A stretch of DNA of 25,108 nt, taken from contig JAEWNB010000182.1 of the NCBI GenBank assembly GCA_023392945.1, forward strand, positions 1-25,108. Reading direction: 5' to 3'. The stretch comes from Bacteroidota bacterium (GTDB taxonomy: Bacteria; Bacteroidota; Bacteroidia; Bacteroidales; WCHB1-69). The notes beneath the pieces are model-generated. The model ran no database searches and had not been told where the DNA came from. It was given only the letters and a program-made list of their open reading frames with translations. Shown one piece after another: positions 1 through 6,997 of the stretch (within the stretch, counting starts at the first letter, position 1; each line of letters opens with the position of its first letter). The position numbers and the translations under genes are program-made.

Positions 1-59
1 TTTTCAAGGATTCTATCCTCGAAAGCACCAATGTTAAAGACTTTTTGGCTAAAAAGTAA
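1..59 (+). CDS. C-terminal end of a small DUF4295-like protein (partial)
   Basis: The window opens inside a reading frame that ends at a TAA at 57-59 and reads FKDSILESTNVKDFLAKK. Bacteroidetes genomes commonly carry a ~50-residue DUF4295 protein next to ribosomal proteins L28 and L33 and directly upstream of ftsY. Its C-terminus has the same flavour (a TFKE-like stretch, an acidic/valine stretch, then a lysine-rich end), and ftsY follows here. The identification rests on this tail and on the neighbour. The function of DUF4295 is not known to me; its position suggests a link to ribosomes or translation. Confidence 0.55.
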   Translation, partial: FKDSILESTNVKDFLAKK

Positions 60-78
60 TATTTTGTTTTCATGGTTG

Positions 79-115
79 AAAAAAGCTGGAGCGATTTTTT
101 CGCTTCGGCTTTTTT
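79..115 (+). terminator. Rho-independent terminator after the DUF4295-like gene
   Basis: A 15-bp stem pairs AAAAAAGCTGGAGCG (79-93) with CGCTTCGGCTTTTTT (101-115), allowing two G-U pairs, around the 7-nt loop ATTTTTT. The descending arm ends in a run of six T. It lies 20 bases after the upstream stop codon and just before the ftsY promoter box, so it separates the two transcripts. Confidence 0.75.
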
Positions 116-117
116 CG

Positions 118-126
118 TATTTTTGC
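118..126 (+). promoter_or_regulatory. Bacteroidetes-type -7 box for ftsY-ispH
   Basis: TATTTTTGC matches the Bacteroidetes -7 consensus TAnnTTTG and lies 16 bases before the ftsY ATG, directly after the terminator. No clear TTTG at -33 is visible because the terminator occupies that region. The predicted leader is about 10 nt. Confidence 0.5.
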
Positions 127-142
127 ATCAAATATTTTAATC

Positions 143-1102
143 ATGGGTTTCTTTTCAAGATTTTCTTCAGATAAAAAAAAAGAATTAAATCAAACACTTG
201 AAAAATCAAAGGAGAGTTTCTTCGCAAAACTTGCCAAAAGTGTTGTAGGAAAATCAAAAGTCGATGACGATGTTCTGGATAATCTGGAAGAAGCACTCGT
301 CACTTCGGATGTAGGTGTGGAAACTACTCTTAAAATTATTAAACGGATTGAAGCCCGTGTTTCTAAAGATAAATTTCTCGGAACAGAGCAACTTAATGCT
401 ATTCTCCGGGAAGAAATTGTCTCTTTACTTCAGGAAAACAATTCCGATACCCTTGAAGATTTTGAGCTCCCCATAGGAAAAACACCTTATGTCATTATGG
501 TTGTTGGCGTTAATGGAGTTGGGAAAACCACCACCATCGGCAAATTGGCTTACCAGTTTAAACAAAAAGGCTATTCGGTGATGCTGGGTGCTGCCGATAC
601 TTTTCGTGCCGCTGCAGTGGATCAACTTGAAATTTGGGCAAAACGTGCAGAAGTGCCTGTCATTGTCCAAAAAATGGGCTCTGACCCCGCGGCTGTTGCT
701 TATGATACTGTTGCCTCCGCTATTGCCAATAAATGTGATGTGGTCATTATTGATACCGCCGGCCGCCTTCATAATAAGGTTAACCTGATGAAGGAACTTG
801 CTAAAATTAAAATTGTTGTTGGAAAACTGATCCCGGATGCTCCTCACGAAATATTGCTGGTACTTGATGGCTCAACAGGGCAGAATGCTATAGAACAAGC
901 TCGTCAATTTACGGCTGCTACTGATGTGAATGCCCTGGCAATAACCAAATTGGATGGAACTGCAAAAGGGGGAGTGGTTATAGGAATCTCAGACCAGTTT
1001 AAAATTCCGGTTAAATATATCGGCGTCGGAGAAAAAATTCATCAACTTCAGGTCTTCAATAGACAAGAGTTTGTTGATTCTCTGCTCCCTGAAAAATTGT
1101 AA
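143..1102 (+). CDS. ftsY: Signal recognition particle receptor FtsY
   Basis: SRP-type GTPase that docks ribosome-nascent chain-SRP complexes at the cytoplasmic membrane for co-translational insertion of membrane proteins. The N-terminal four-helix N domain (about 1-105) is followed by the G domain. G1 P-loop GVNGVGKT is at residues 122-129, G3 DTAGR at 204-208 and G4 TKLD at 268-271, followed by the GTAKGG motif of SRP GTPases. At 319 residues it is the short form without the long acidic A domain of the E. coli protein, as is usual in Bacteroidetes; the first residues MGFFSRF could form the amphipathic membrane-targeting helix. Its own promoter box and the preceding terminator suggest it starts a transcript that continues into ispH, whose start lies 3 bases after the ftsY stop. 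Confidence 0.97.
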   Translation: MGFFSRFSSDKKKELNQTLEKSKESFFAKLAKSVVGKSKVDDDVLDNLEEALVTSDVGVETTLKIIKRIEARVSKDKFLGTEQLNAILREEIVSLLQENNSDTLEDFELPIGKTPYVIMVVGVNGVGKTTTIGKLAYQFKQKGYSVMLGAADTFRAAAVDQLEIWAKRAEVPVIVQKMGSDPAAVAYDTVASAIANKCDVVIIDTAGRLHNKVNLMKELAKIKIVVGKLIPDAPHEILLVLDGSTGQNAIEQARQFTAATDVNALAITKLDGTAKGGVVIGISDQFKIPVKYIGVGEKIHQLQVFNRQEFVDSLLPEKL

Positions 1103-1105
1103 TGA

Positions 1106-1975
1106 ATGACGGTGGCTATCGACCAACACTCCGGCTTTTGTTTTGGCGTTATTAATGCCATTAAAACAGCGGAAAGTTATCTTGAAGCTCATAAATCCCT
1201 TTATTGTCTTGGTGATATCGTTCACAATAATGAAGAGGTTAAAAGATTGACTAACTTGGGCCTGATTATTGTTTCCAGAGATGAATTTGAAAAATTGCAC
1301 GATACTACGGTGCTTATCCGTGCCCACGGCGAACCTCCCGAAACGTATCAAATCGCCAAGAAAAATAATATTCATTTGTTGGATACCACTTGTCAGGTGG
1401 TGCTGAATCTGCAGAAGAATATTAAAAAAAGCTATGAAGAGACCCTGGCTCAGAATGGGCAAATCCTTATTTTTGGCAAAGAAGGTCATGCTGAAGTGAT
1501 TGGATTGCTTGGGCAGACCAACCAAAATGGAATTGTCATTTCTTCGATTGCCGATGTGGATAAAGTGGATTTTACCAAGCCCGCGCGACTCTATTCCCAA
1601 ACGACCCAAAGTGTGGAAGATTACAAAGAGCTGATTGAGGAAATAAAGGAAAGATACCATCGCTCCGGAAATGACCACCTCTTTCAATATGCGGATACCA
1701 TTTGCCGACTGGTAGCTAACCGTTCGCAGCAAATAAGAGCCTTTGCTGAAAAGTATGATAAAATTATTTTTGTTTCCGGGGAAAAAAGTTCTAACGGTCT
1801 TTATCTGTTCAGCTTGTGCAAAATGACCAACCCTAACTCTTTCTTTATTTCCAAGCCGGAACAAATTGACGAGATCAGTTTTGCCCAAGAGGAATCTGTC
1901 GGTATTTGCGGTGCAACTTCTACTCCTATGTGGCTGATGGAAAAAGTAGAACAGAAGCTTTTAAAAATGAAATAA
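1106..1975 (+). CDS. ispH: 4-hydroxy-3-methylbut-2-enyl diphosphate reductase IspH (LytB)
   Basis: Last enzyme of the MEP isoprenoid pathway, a 4Fe-4S protein converting HMBPP to IPP and DMAPP in the cytosol. The three cluster ligands fall at C12 (SGFCFGV), C96 (DTTCQVV) and C200 (DTICRLV), essentially the E. coli spacing. Also visible are the substrate-binding HNNEEV, RAHGEPP, GHAEV and SQTTQS motifs and a C-terminal CGATSTP. The 289-residue length is normal for the family. Of two close ATGs, that at 1106 continues directly into the conserved N-terminus; the ATG at 1102 is in another frame. It is probably cotranscribed with ftsY. Its last 15 bases overlap the end of the convergent gene on the other strand. 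One oddity: the residue after C96 is Gln, where the family usually has Pro. Confidence 0.96.
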   Translation: MTVAIDQHSGFCFGVINAIKTAESYLEAHKSLYCLGDIVHNNEEVKRLTNLGLIIVSRDEFEKLHDTTVLIRAHGEPPETYQIAKKNNIHLLDTTCQVVLNLQKNIKKSYEETLAQNGQILIFGKEGHAEVIGLLGQTNQNGIVISSIADVDKVDFTKPARLYSQTTQSVEDYKELIEEIKERYHRSGNDHLFQYADTICRLVANRSQQIRAFAEKYDKIIFVSGEKSSNGLYLFSLCKMTNPNSFFISKPEQIDEISFAQEESVGICGATSTPMWLMEKVEQKLLKMK

Positions 1976-4066
1976 TAACTGAATCTTCAGTTCCGTCTTG
2001 TGTGGCGATTCAATCAGGTCAGCCCCGCTTCCGATTTCTCTCTTGTTACTGTAATATGTTTGGGCTATTCTTACCCAAATATCCAGAAATTTATAGCGAT
2101 ATTTCAGCATGAGATAAGCTCGCCAACCCTGAAAATAGTAGCCGGTGATGTTAAATGTCTGGTAAAGATCATGTTCATAGGCATATATTCGCTCTTCGTA
2201 TGAATCTGTGTCGAATAAGGCAAGACGTAATTTTACATCTAAGTTGATTTTCGTAAATAAATAACTTACATCCTGATATACCAATATTCCCAGTTTTGGA
2301 CTTCTGAAAGATTCTTCTGTGTTGCAGATGAAATTCAATTCCGACTTTAGTTTTATCCTCTCTGTGATATTGTAACTGAAGCTCCCCCGTAGTTTATGTC
2401 TGTTTAAAGTATTGATTTCATTGTAGTAATCATTATTCTTCGAATTTGCTTCTTTTCTTTTAAAAAGATACCGGAGGTAAAAATTACTCTTTCTGTTGAG
2501 GGTAATATTACATCTTGCTGAGAGCTCCAATCCGGTGGTAGGCTTGTCTGTTCGGAAACGTAGCCATGGGAAATAATAGATATCACTGTAAAACTGCAAT
2601 TCTGTCCGCCGCCCTGCTATGATATCGGATGCTACATGTAATCCTACTTCATTCTTATTGGCACTATTCTCGCCAAATGCTCCGGAATTGAGAGCCAAGT
2701 ATTTTTTGTCATAATACCGGAATAATAAGGAGCTTTTTACTCTCGGATCAAGCTCTGTCATAATTCCCTGTATAATGGCTACTCCCCATTTTTTGCTGAT
2801 CCCTGCCTCTCCGAATAGAATCACTTTTCGAATCAATACCTGATAGTCAATGCCAATATTGTAATTGTATTTTCCCGAAAAATCGAATTTCTTGTAGAGT
2901 TCATCATGCTCTTTTATTGTTTTGGTAAAGTCGGTCCTGATCGCCCTGATGCCAATCTTGAAAATTCTCCTTTTCAGTGTTAAGTCAAAACCATAATTAT
3001 GACTGATAAGTTTGTTCTTTTTGGCTATCTCTGTATAAGTTCTGTGATATCCGTTTGTGGAGAGTGTTCCTTCAAAAAAGGACTCTCTTTCTTCGTTTTC
3101 CGGTGTTAGTTGACCATCATAAAATTGTATAGAATAAAATATAGTGGCTGCTATTGAGGGGTTGCCAATAGTGGTGGCAATGCCTCTGAAAAAATTGCCT
3201 TCATTCATAGATGCTGATGGCTGAATAGCGGTGGCAAACTTTCTGATTCCTCCGGCACCGCTTCCTTTGCCGCTCATCAACCCGGAGCCGATGACCACTC
3301 CCTGACCTAAGTTAAGCTTATAATCCCCCACTACCAGAGATTTGATTATACCCAAGTTTCGTAAGCAGATATTGAAAGCATAATGATCAAATCCCTGCTT
3401 CTGTGTCTCTCTGAATAGTTGCTCTCCGGCATCTTTCTCTCCGGCAAAACTTAAAGAGAGATGATCTCCGGCTTTGAATTTATATCTGAAACTTAACCTA
3501 AAGGGAGCTCCCAAATAGTGATTCTCTTTGGTGGTGTCATATCCGGCTGACTTTTCCAATACCATTCCATAGCGAAGCAACAACTCATTTCTTGGATTTC
3601 TGAAAAATTCTGCAAATGACTTTTTCTTGCGTTTAGTAGCAGCCAGCTCAATAAAGGGAGCTATCCTCTCGACATCCTCCAATGAAAAGCCATCAATAGC
3701 TGCCAGCTCGTTTGTCGTCATCAAAGGTCCGTATTTGTCTATGTATAATTGTAATTGATAATATTGATAATCGGATAATTTTAAAATATTGAGGGCAACT
3801 TCCGGAGATAAATAGTTTATGGATATTTTATCATGCCCCTCTAAAATGAATTCATCCAATTGGTCACTGTAATCCGACTCATCCTCACTGCTTTCGACTC
3901 TGTTCTCTATGTTTTCTATCAATATTTCTTCAAAATTGAGATCCATGTTGCTGCTGTCAACTTGGGAATAAAGCGTTCTCTGTGAGAAGAGAAATATTAT
4001 CGTTAACAACGTACTCGGAGCAGCTGTTAATAATGGCTTTATTAGCAGTATAGTAAATTTTTTCAT
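1961..4066 (-). CDS. Outer-membrane beta-barrel protein with N-terminal helix-hairpin-helix region
   Basis: A 701-residue exported protein. Residues 1-35 look like a signal peptide (basic start, hydrophobic stretch, SQR..LYSQ end). An acidic linker at about 40-75 (many E and D) precedes a helix-hairpin-helix (HHH) region at about 78-140, with LSPEVALNILKLSDYQ followed by IDKYGPLMTTNELAAIDGF, the ComEA/HHH pattern. From about 155 to the end, alternating aromatic/hydrophobic strands (repeated YxFxxG and FxxRY-type strands) end in HF, as in outer-membrane barrels. Proteins of this architecture are common in Bacteroidetes and are annotated only as HHH-containing. HHH modules usually bind DNA without sequence specificity, so a role in DNA binding or uptake is possible but unproven. 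It follows the 4078-4890 gene by 11 bp, so the two are probably one transcript. Confidence 0.8.
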   Translation of the reverse strand: MKKFTILLIKPLLTAAPSTLLTIIFLFSQRTLYSQVDSSNMDLNFEEILIENIENRVESSEDESDYSDQLDEFILEGHDKISINYLSPEVALNILKLSDYQYYQLQLYIDKYGPLMTTNELAAIDGFSLEDVERIAPFIELAATKRKKKSFAEFFRNPRNELLLRYGMVLEKSAGYDTTKENHYLGAPFRLSFRYKFKAGDHLSLSFAGEKDAGEQLFRETQKQGFDHYAFNICLRNLGIIKSLVVGDYKLNLGQGVVIGSGLMSGKGSGAGGIRKFATAIQPSASMNEGNFFRGIATTIGNPSIAATIFYSIQFYDGQLTPENEERESFFEGTLSTNGYHRTYTEIAKKNKLISHNYGFDLTLKRRIFKIGIRAIRTDFTKTIKEHDELYKKFDFSGKYNYNIGIDYQVLIRKVILFGEAGISKKWGVAIIQGIMTELDPRVKSSLLFRYYDKKYLALNSGAFGENSANKNEVGLHVASDIIAGRRTELQFYSDIYYFPWLRFRTDKPTTGLELSARCNITLNRKSNFYLRYLFKRKEANSKNNDYYNEINTLNRHKLRGSFSYNITERIKLKSELNFICNTEESFRSPKLGILVYQDVSYLFTKINLDVKLRLALFDTDSYEERIYAYEHDLYQTFNITGYYFQGWRAYLMLKYRYKFLDIWVRIAQTYYSNKREIGSGADLIESPHKTELKIQLLFHF

Positions 4067-4077
4067 AGAAGAGATTT

Positions 4078-4890
4078 TTAAAAGAGGTAGAAAAGATCAA
4101 GCGTGGGAGAGATGCCTGTTTTGTAATAAAAGTCCGTCCGAATTGCAAAAATGAAGGAATGCCATTCAACTGAAATAAAGAAGCTGCAACTTGTAAGAGA
4201 AATCAAACCGCTAAAGCTCAGGGGTGATAAATGGTAACTCATTCCTAAGCCTAAATTGAATGCTCCCGGTATTTTCTTTTCTATTTCCCCGAAAAATATA
4301 AGCTTTTTGCTGATTTTGTAGTAGCAGTCGTAAATAAATTCTACCGGAATCATTTGACCTCCTTTAATTCCGTATTTGAGTCTTGCCGGATTGTAAACAT
4401 CAAGTCCGAAACCAAATTTTTCTGTAATTGCTGCCTGAAAAGAGAGATCAAAAGTAATGGAATTTTGAGCCTTGTAGTGGATGGCATGGTTCAGTAAATA
4501 GTGAAAGTTGAGCCCAATGGCTATTTTGTTGCCAAATCGTTTAGAGTAGCCGGCACTTATTTTCATCTCACCGTATTTTGAATAGCCAAAATGACGAATA
4601 GACATGGAAAATGCATTGGTTTTGTAAATCCATTGAGCTCGGATCTCTTCGTTCATCAACTCTTTGATTAAGAACTGATTTTGTGTGGAAACCGAGATAA
4701 ATGAGCTGTTTACTAAATTCAGGGCAGCTATGTTTCCTTTGTATAATAGTAATCGGTCGGAGCCACATTCTTCTAATAGGCAATTTGAGCCTTCTTGCGA
4801 ATATAGACGTGGGGAATAGCCAATGAAAAGGGTAGTGATGAAAATAAAGAATAGCCTGAAAGCTTTGTTTGATAGAGATTTGGTAGCCAT
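4078..4890 (-). CDS. Exported protein, probable outer-membrane barrel or PorV-like, function unknown
   Basis: A 270-residue protein with a signal peptide (about 1-31, hydrophobic core FIFITTLFIGYS, likely cleaved near RLYSQ). The mature part is rich in short alternating strands with aromatic ends (FHYLLNHAIHY, IRHFGYSKYGEM, IFAIRTDFYY), which suggests a small beta-barrel or the conserved Bacteroidetes barrel family that includes PorV/PorQ-like proteins. I do not recognise a specific family. It is first in a two-gene unit with the HHH barrel protein, 11 bp apart, and the shared predicted location supports a joint role at the outer membrane. The start at 4890 is supported by a -7 box 20 bases upstream. 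Confidence 0.75.
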   Translation of the reverse strand: MATKSLSNKAFRLFFIFITTLFIGYSPRLYSQEGSNCLLEECGSDRLLLYKGNIAALNLVNSSFISVSTQNQFLIKELMNEEIRAQWIYKTNAFSMSIRHFGYSKYGEMKISAGYSKRFGNKIAIGLNFHYLLNHAIHYKAQNSITFDLSFQAAITEKFGFGLDVYNPARLKYGIKGGQMIPVEFIYDCYYKISKKLIFFGEIEKKIPGAFNLGLGMSYHLSPLSFSGLISLTSCSFFISVEWHSFIFAIRTDFYYKTGISPTLDLFYLF

Positions 4891-4910
4891 TTTGAGTAGT
4901 TGTTAGTCTC

Positions 4911-4919
4911 GCAAAAATA
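4911..4919 (-). promoter_or_regulatory. Bacteroidetes-type -7 box for the barrel/HHH pair
   Basis: On the minus strand the bases read TATTTTTGC, matching TAnnTTTG, 20 bases upstream of the ATG at 4890. No convincing -33 TTTG was seen upstream. The stretch from 4920 to 5104 is AT-rich and shows no gene. Confidence 0.45.
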
Positions 4920-5110
4920 ATAAAATTATCTATTCATTGTATATTTATTTTCATTTTATTAGTAATATTTTTACAGATAAGGTTGGCTCTAGGTTTAATT
5001 CTCTTTATCTGAACAAATTCCAAAATCTGTAAAAGAAATTTTAACGCTGCATTGCTTTAAAACAGTTAGATGAAGGTGCCCGGATTAATATAAATACGTA
5101 AGAAATGTTA

Positions 5111-5362
5111 TTCAAAACGAAAGAGCAACTATTCAAAACGAAGGAACAATCATTCAAAACGCCTGAGCAACCATTTGGTAAGCCTGAGCAAGTATTTGGT
5201 AAGCCTGAGCAATTATTCGGTAAGCCTGAGCCGCTATTCAATCCGAAGGAGCAAGCATTCAAAACGACTGAGCAACTATTCAATTAGCCTGAGCAATCAT
5301 TTGGTAAGCCTGAGCAATCATTCAAAACGACTGAGCACTCATTTGGTAAGCCTGAGCATATA
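5111..5362 (+). repeat. Array of twelve 21-bp tandem repeats in an intergenic region
   Basis: Twelve consecutive units of exactly 21 bp, with no insertions or deletions, start at 5111 and then every 21 bases to 5342. Unit layout is TTY, a six-base block, a variable codon, GAG CAA, then NNA. The six-base block is AAAACG in units 1, 2, 3, 8 and 11, GGTAAG in units 4, 5, 6, 10 and 12, and AATNNG in units 7 and 9. Invariant positions include 1-2 (TT), 9 (G), 13-14 (GA), 16 (C) and 21 (A). Because 21 is divisible by 3, every frame reads a heptapeptide repeat. The frame from the ATG at 5105 gives units such as FGKPEQ-x and FKTKEQ-x, but a TAG in unit 9 (5285-5287) stops it while the array runs on. 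No promoter box precedes that ATG, so coding is doubtful. 21 bp equals two turns of B-DNA. Confidence 0.93.
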
Positions 5363-5379
5363 AAAAATGTAAAAACAAA

Positions 5380-5408
5380 TTGAGAAAACGAATTAGTGCT
5401 ATATTTGC
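5380..5408 (+). promoter_or_regulatory. Promoter of the 5504-6997 membrane protein gene
   Basis: A -33-like TTG (5380-5382) is followed after 17 bases by TATATTTGC (5400-5408), a full match to the Bacteroidetes -7 box TAnnTTTG. The array of 21-bp repeats ends 17 bases upstream of the TTG. The predicted transcript has a leader of about 90 nt before the ATG at 5504. That leader contains a 12-codon open frame at 5448-5483 (start ATG, stop TAG) that could act as a leader peptide or be chance. Confidence 0.6.
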
Positions 5409-5503
5409 AGGATTATTTTTTCAAATATCTTTAAACGGAACTTCGATATGTTTGAGGAAGTAATGTTAAAAAATAGTTTTTAGAAATTCCTAATTGATTT
5501 GTT

Positions 5504-6997
5504 ATGAAATTCAAGTTAGAATCAAAACTCCCGTTGATAAAAAAAATAGTTATCTCATTGTTTCTGGTTTTATTGCTTGCCGATTTTGGATATTCTTTTT
5601 TGCAATATTATTATTCGCCCTTTGACGGGGATATGCCTGAAAATATTATTCCACCGGATAATATAAAAATGGTTTTAGAAAGCCCTTTGGGATTTAAAGC
5701 TATAGAAGAACACGCTATTTATACCAATCCGAATCGATTTTTCTGTCATTGGAGTTTTTACCAATATTTTAACAGGGTTCCGTTACTGCTTCAACATTTC
5801 ATTACTCCCGTCAGAAGTGCTTATTTATCCTGTGCCCTGGCAAAAGTGGCTATGCATTTTTTACTCACCTTGCTGCTTGCTTTTGCTATTTCGGGTAGTT
5901 TTAAGTTTAATTTCAAGTTCTTGTTAGCAGCTGTGTTGATCACGCCGCTGTTTCAAGCCAACGGCTCCTTGCGTCAAGCAATCGGGATTATTGATCCGGC
6001 TCCCACTTATGATTTTTTTTATGCACTTCCCATGATTATTCTTTTACTCTATTTTATACCTTTATTTTTTAAGTTCTTTTATGGAATAGAGTATAAAAAA
6101 TTCAAATACATTAAAATATTATGGCTCCCCTTGGCTTTGGTATCTTCCTTGAGCGGGGCACTGAATCCCGGAATTGCTTTGGTCGTTTCTTTTTTGCTGG
6201 TTATACAAAACTTAGGAAACAGTTTCCATTATTCTACAGAAACCGGATTTTTTCGCAAGGTTTGGTTTGCTTTCAAAAAAATACCAAAAGATTATTATTT
6301 CTATTTGTTGCCAATCTCCCTGTTTTCACTTTATTCCCTATTCTTGGGAAGATATAATTTGAACACAGTCTGCAATCCAATGCCTCTTCCTATATTATAT
6401 GCACGATTGATAGAGGGCATGTATCGTTTTTTTATTCAAATTCCGGCATATCCCATTCTATTTGGCGTTTTGATCGTCAATACCGTTCTCATCAAGTTTA
6501 AATTTAAAAATAAAGAAGGGGAAAAAATTATAAAAGCTTTCAAATGGATTGGCTTTTTTTCCATTATCTATTTATTGCTTTTGCCTTTGGGCGGATATCG
6601 GGAATGTCGCCCTTATATTATTCGGTATGACACTATTTTACCTATTACAATGTGTTTTTTGTTTCTTTTCGGAAAGAGTACCCTTTTCATTCTGCAAAAT
6701 TTATCTTATAAACAAATGATAGGATATATTCCCTTGATTCTTGCCTTTTTATTGTACTATACTTATACCGATAAGCCCGAATTTCACAAAGAAGCACATG
6801 AATATGAAAAAGATGCCATTAGGAAAATAGCGCAATCACCTGATTACATAGTGCGAGTTGATGATTATTTTACGATTCTCTCCTGGACAATTATTCGAGA
6901 TCCGGCAGAATCGGCACCTAGGACAGCACTTTTGAAAAAATGGAATATCCTAAAAGAGGATAAACTGTTTTATCAAAAGACCATCATAGAAAAATAG
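5504..6997 (+). CDS. Polytopic inner-membrane protein of unknown function
   Basis: A 497-residue protein with about ten or more hydrophobic segments. The first is near residues 12-32 (IVISLFLVLLLADFGYSF); others run through the rest of the chain, e.g. FLLTLLLAFAISG, PMIILLLYFIPLFFKFFYG and MIGYIPLILAFLLYYTYT, before a soluble C-terminal tail of about 70 residues rich in charged residues. A loop between the first two segments holds NPNRFFCHWSFYQYFNR, and a later one GGYRECRPYIIRYD. The overall plan (first helix, a sizeable periplasmic loop, a helix bundle) resembles integral-membrane GT-C-type glycosyltransferases or DUF6056-type proteins. I see no DD or DE catalytic motif that would settle this, so function is left open. 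The gene stands alone, with its own promoter and the repeat array upstream. Confidence 0.75.
   Translation: MKFKLESKLPLIKKIVISLFLVLLLADFGYSFLQYYYSPFDGDMPENIIPPDNIKMVLESPLGFKAIEEHAIYTNPNRFFCHWSFYQYFNRVPLLLQHFITPVRSAYLSCALAKVAMHFLLTLLLAFAISGSFKFNFKFLLAAVLITPLFQANGSLRQAIGIIDPAPTYDFFYALPMIILLLYFIPLFFKFFYGIEYKKFKYIKILWLPLALVSSLSGALNPGIALVVSFLLVIQNLGNSFHYSTETGFFRKVWFAFKKIPKDYYFYLLPISLFSLYSLFLGRYNLNTVCNPMPLPILYARLIEGMYRFFIQIPAYPILFGVLIVNTVLIKFKFKNKEGEKIIKAFKWIGFFSIIYLLLLPLGGYRECRPYIIRYDTILPITMCFLFLFGKSTLFILQNLSYKQMIGYIPLILAFLLYYTYTDKPEFHKEAHEYEKDAIRKIAQSPDYIVRVDDYFTILSWTIIRDPAESAPRTALLKKWNILKEDKLFYQKTIIEK

Noticed and set aside
989..1888. Long minus-strand frame of 299 codons opposite ispH
   Set aside because: It is the antisense shadow of ispH, which has all cluster ligands and motifs in the plus frame; the shadow shows no family features.
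5105..5287. Open frame from ATG inside the 21-bp repeats as a 60-residue protein gene
   Set aside because: It is a by-product of a repeat whose length is a multiple of three; other frames are also open, no promoter box precedes it, and a stop in unit 9 cuts it while the array continues.
5111..5362. CRISPR array
   Set aside because: Units are directly adjacent with no spacers, differ from one another, and no cas gene is in the window.
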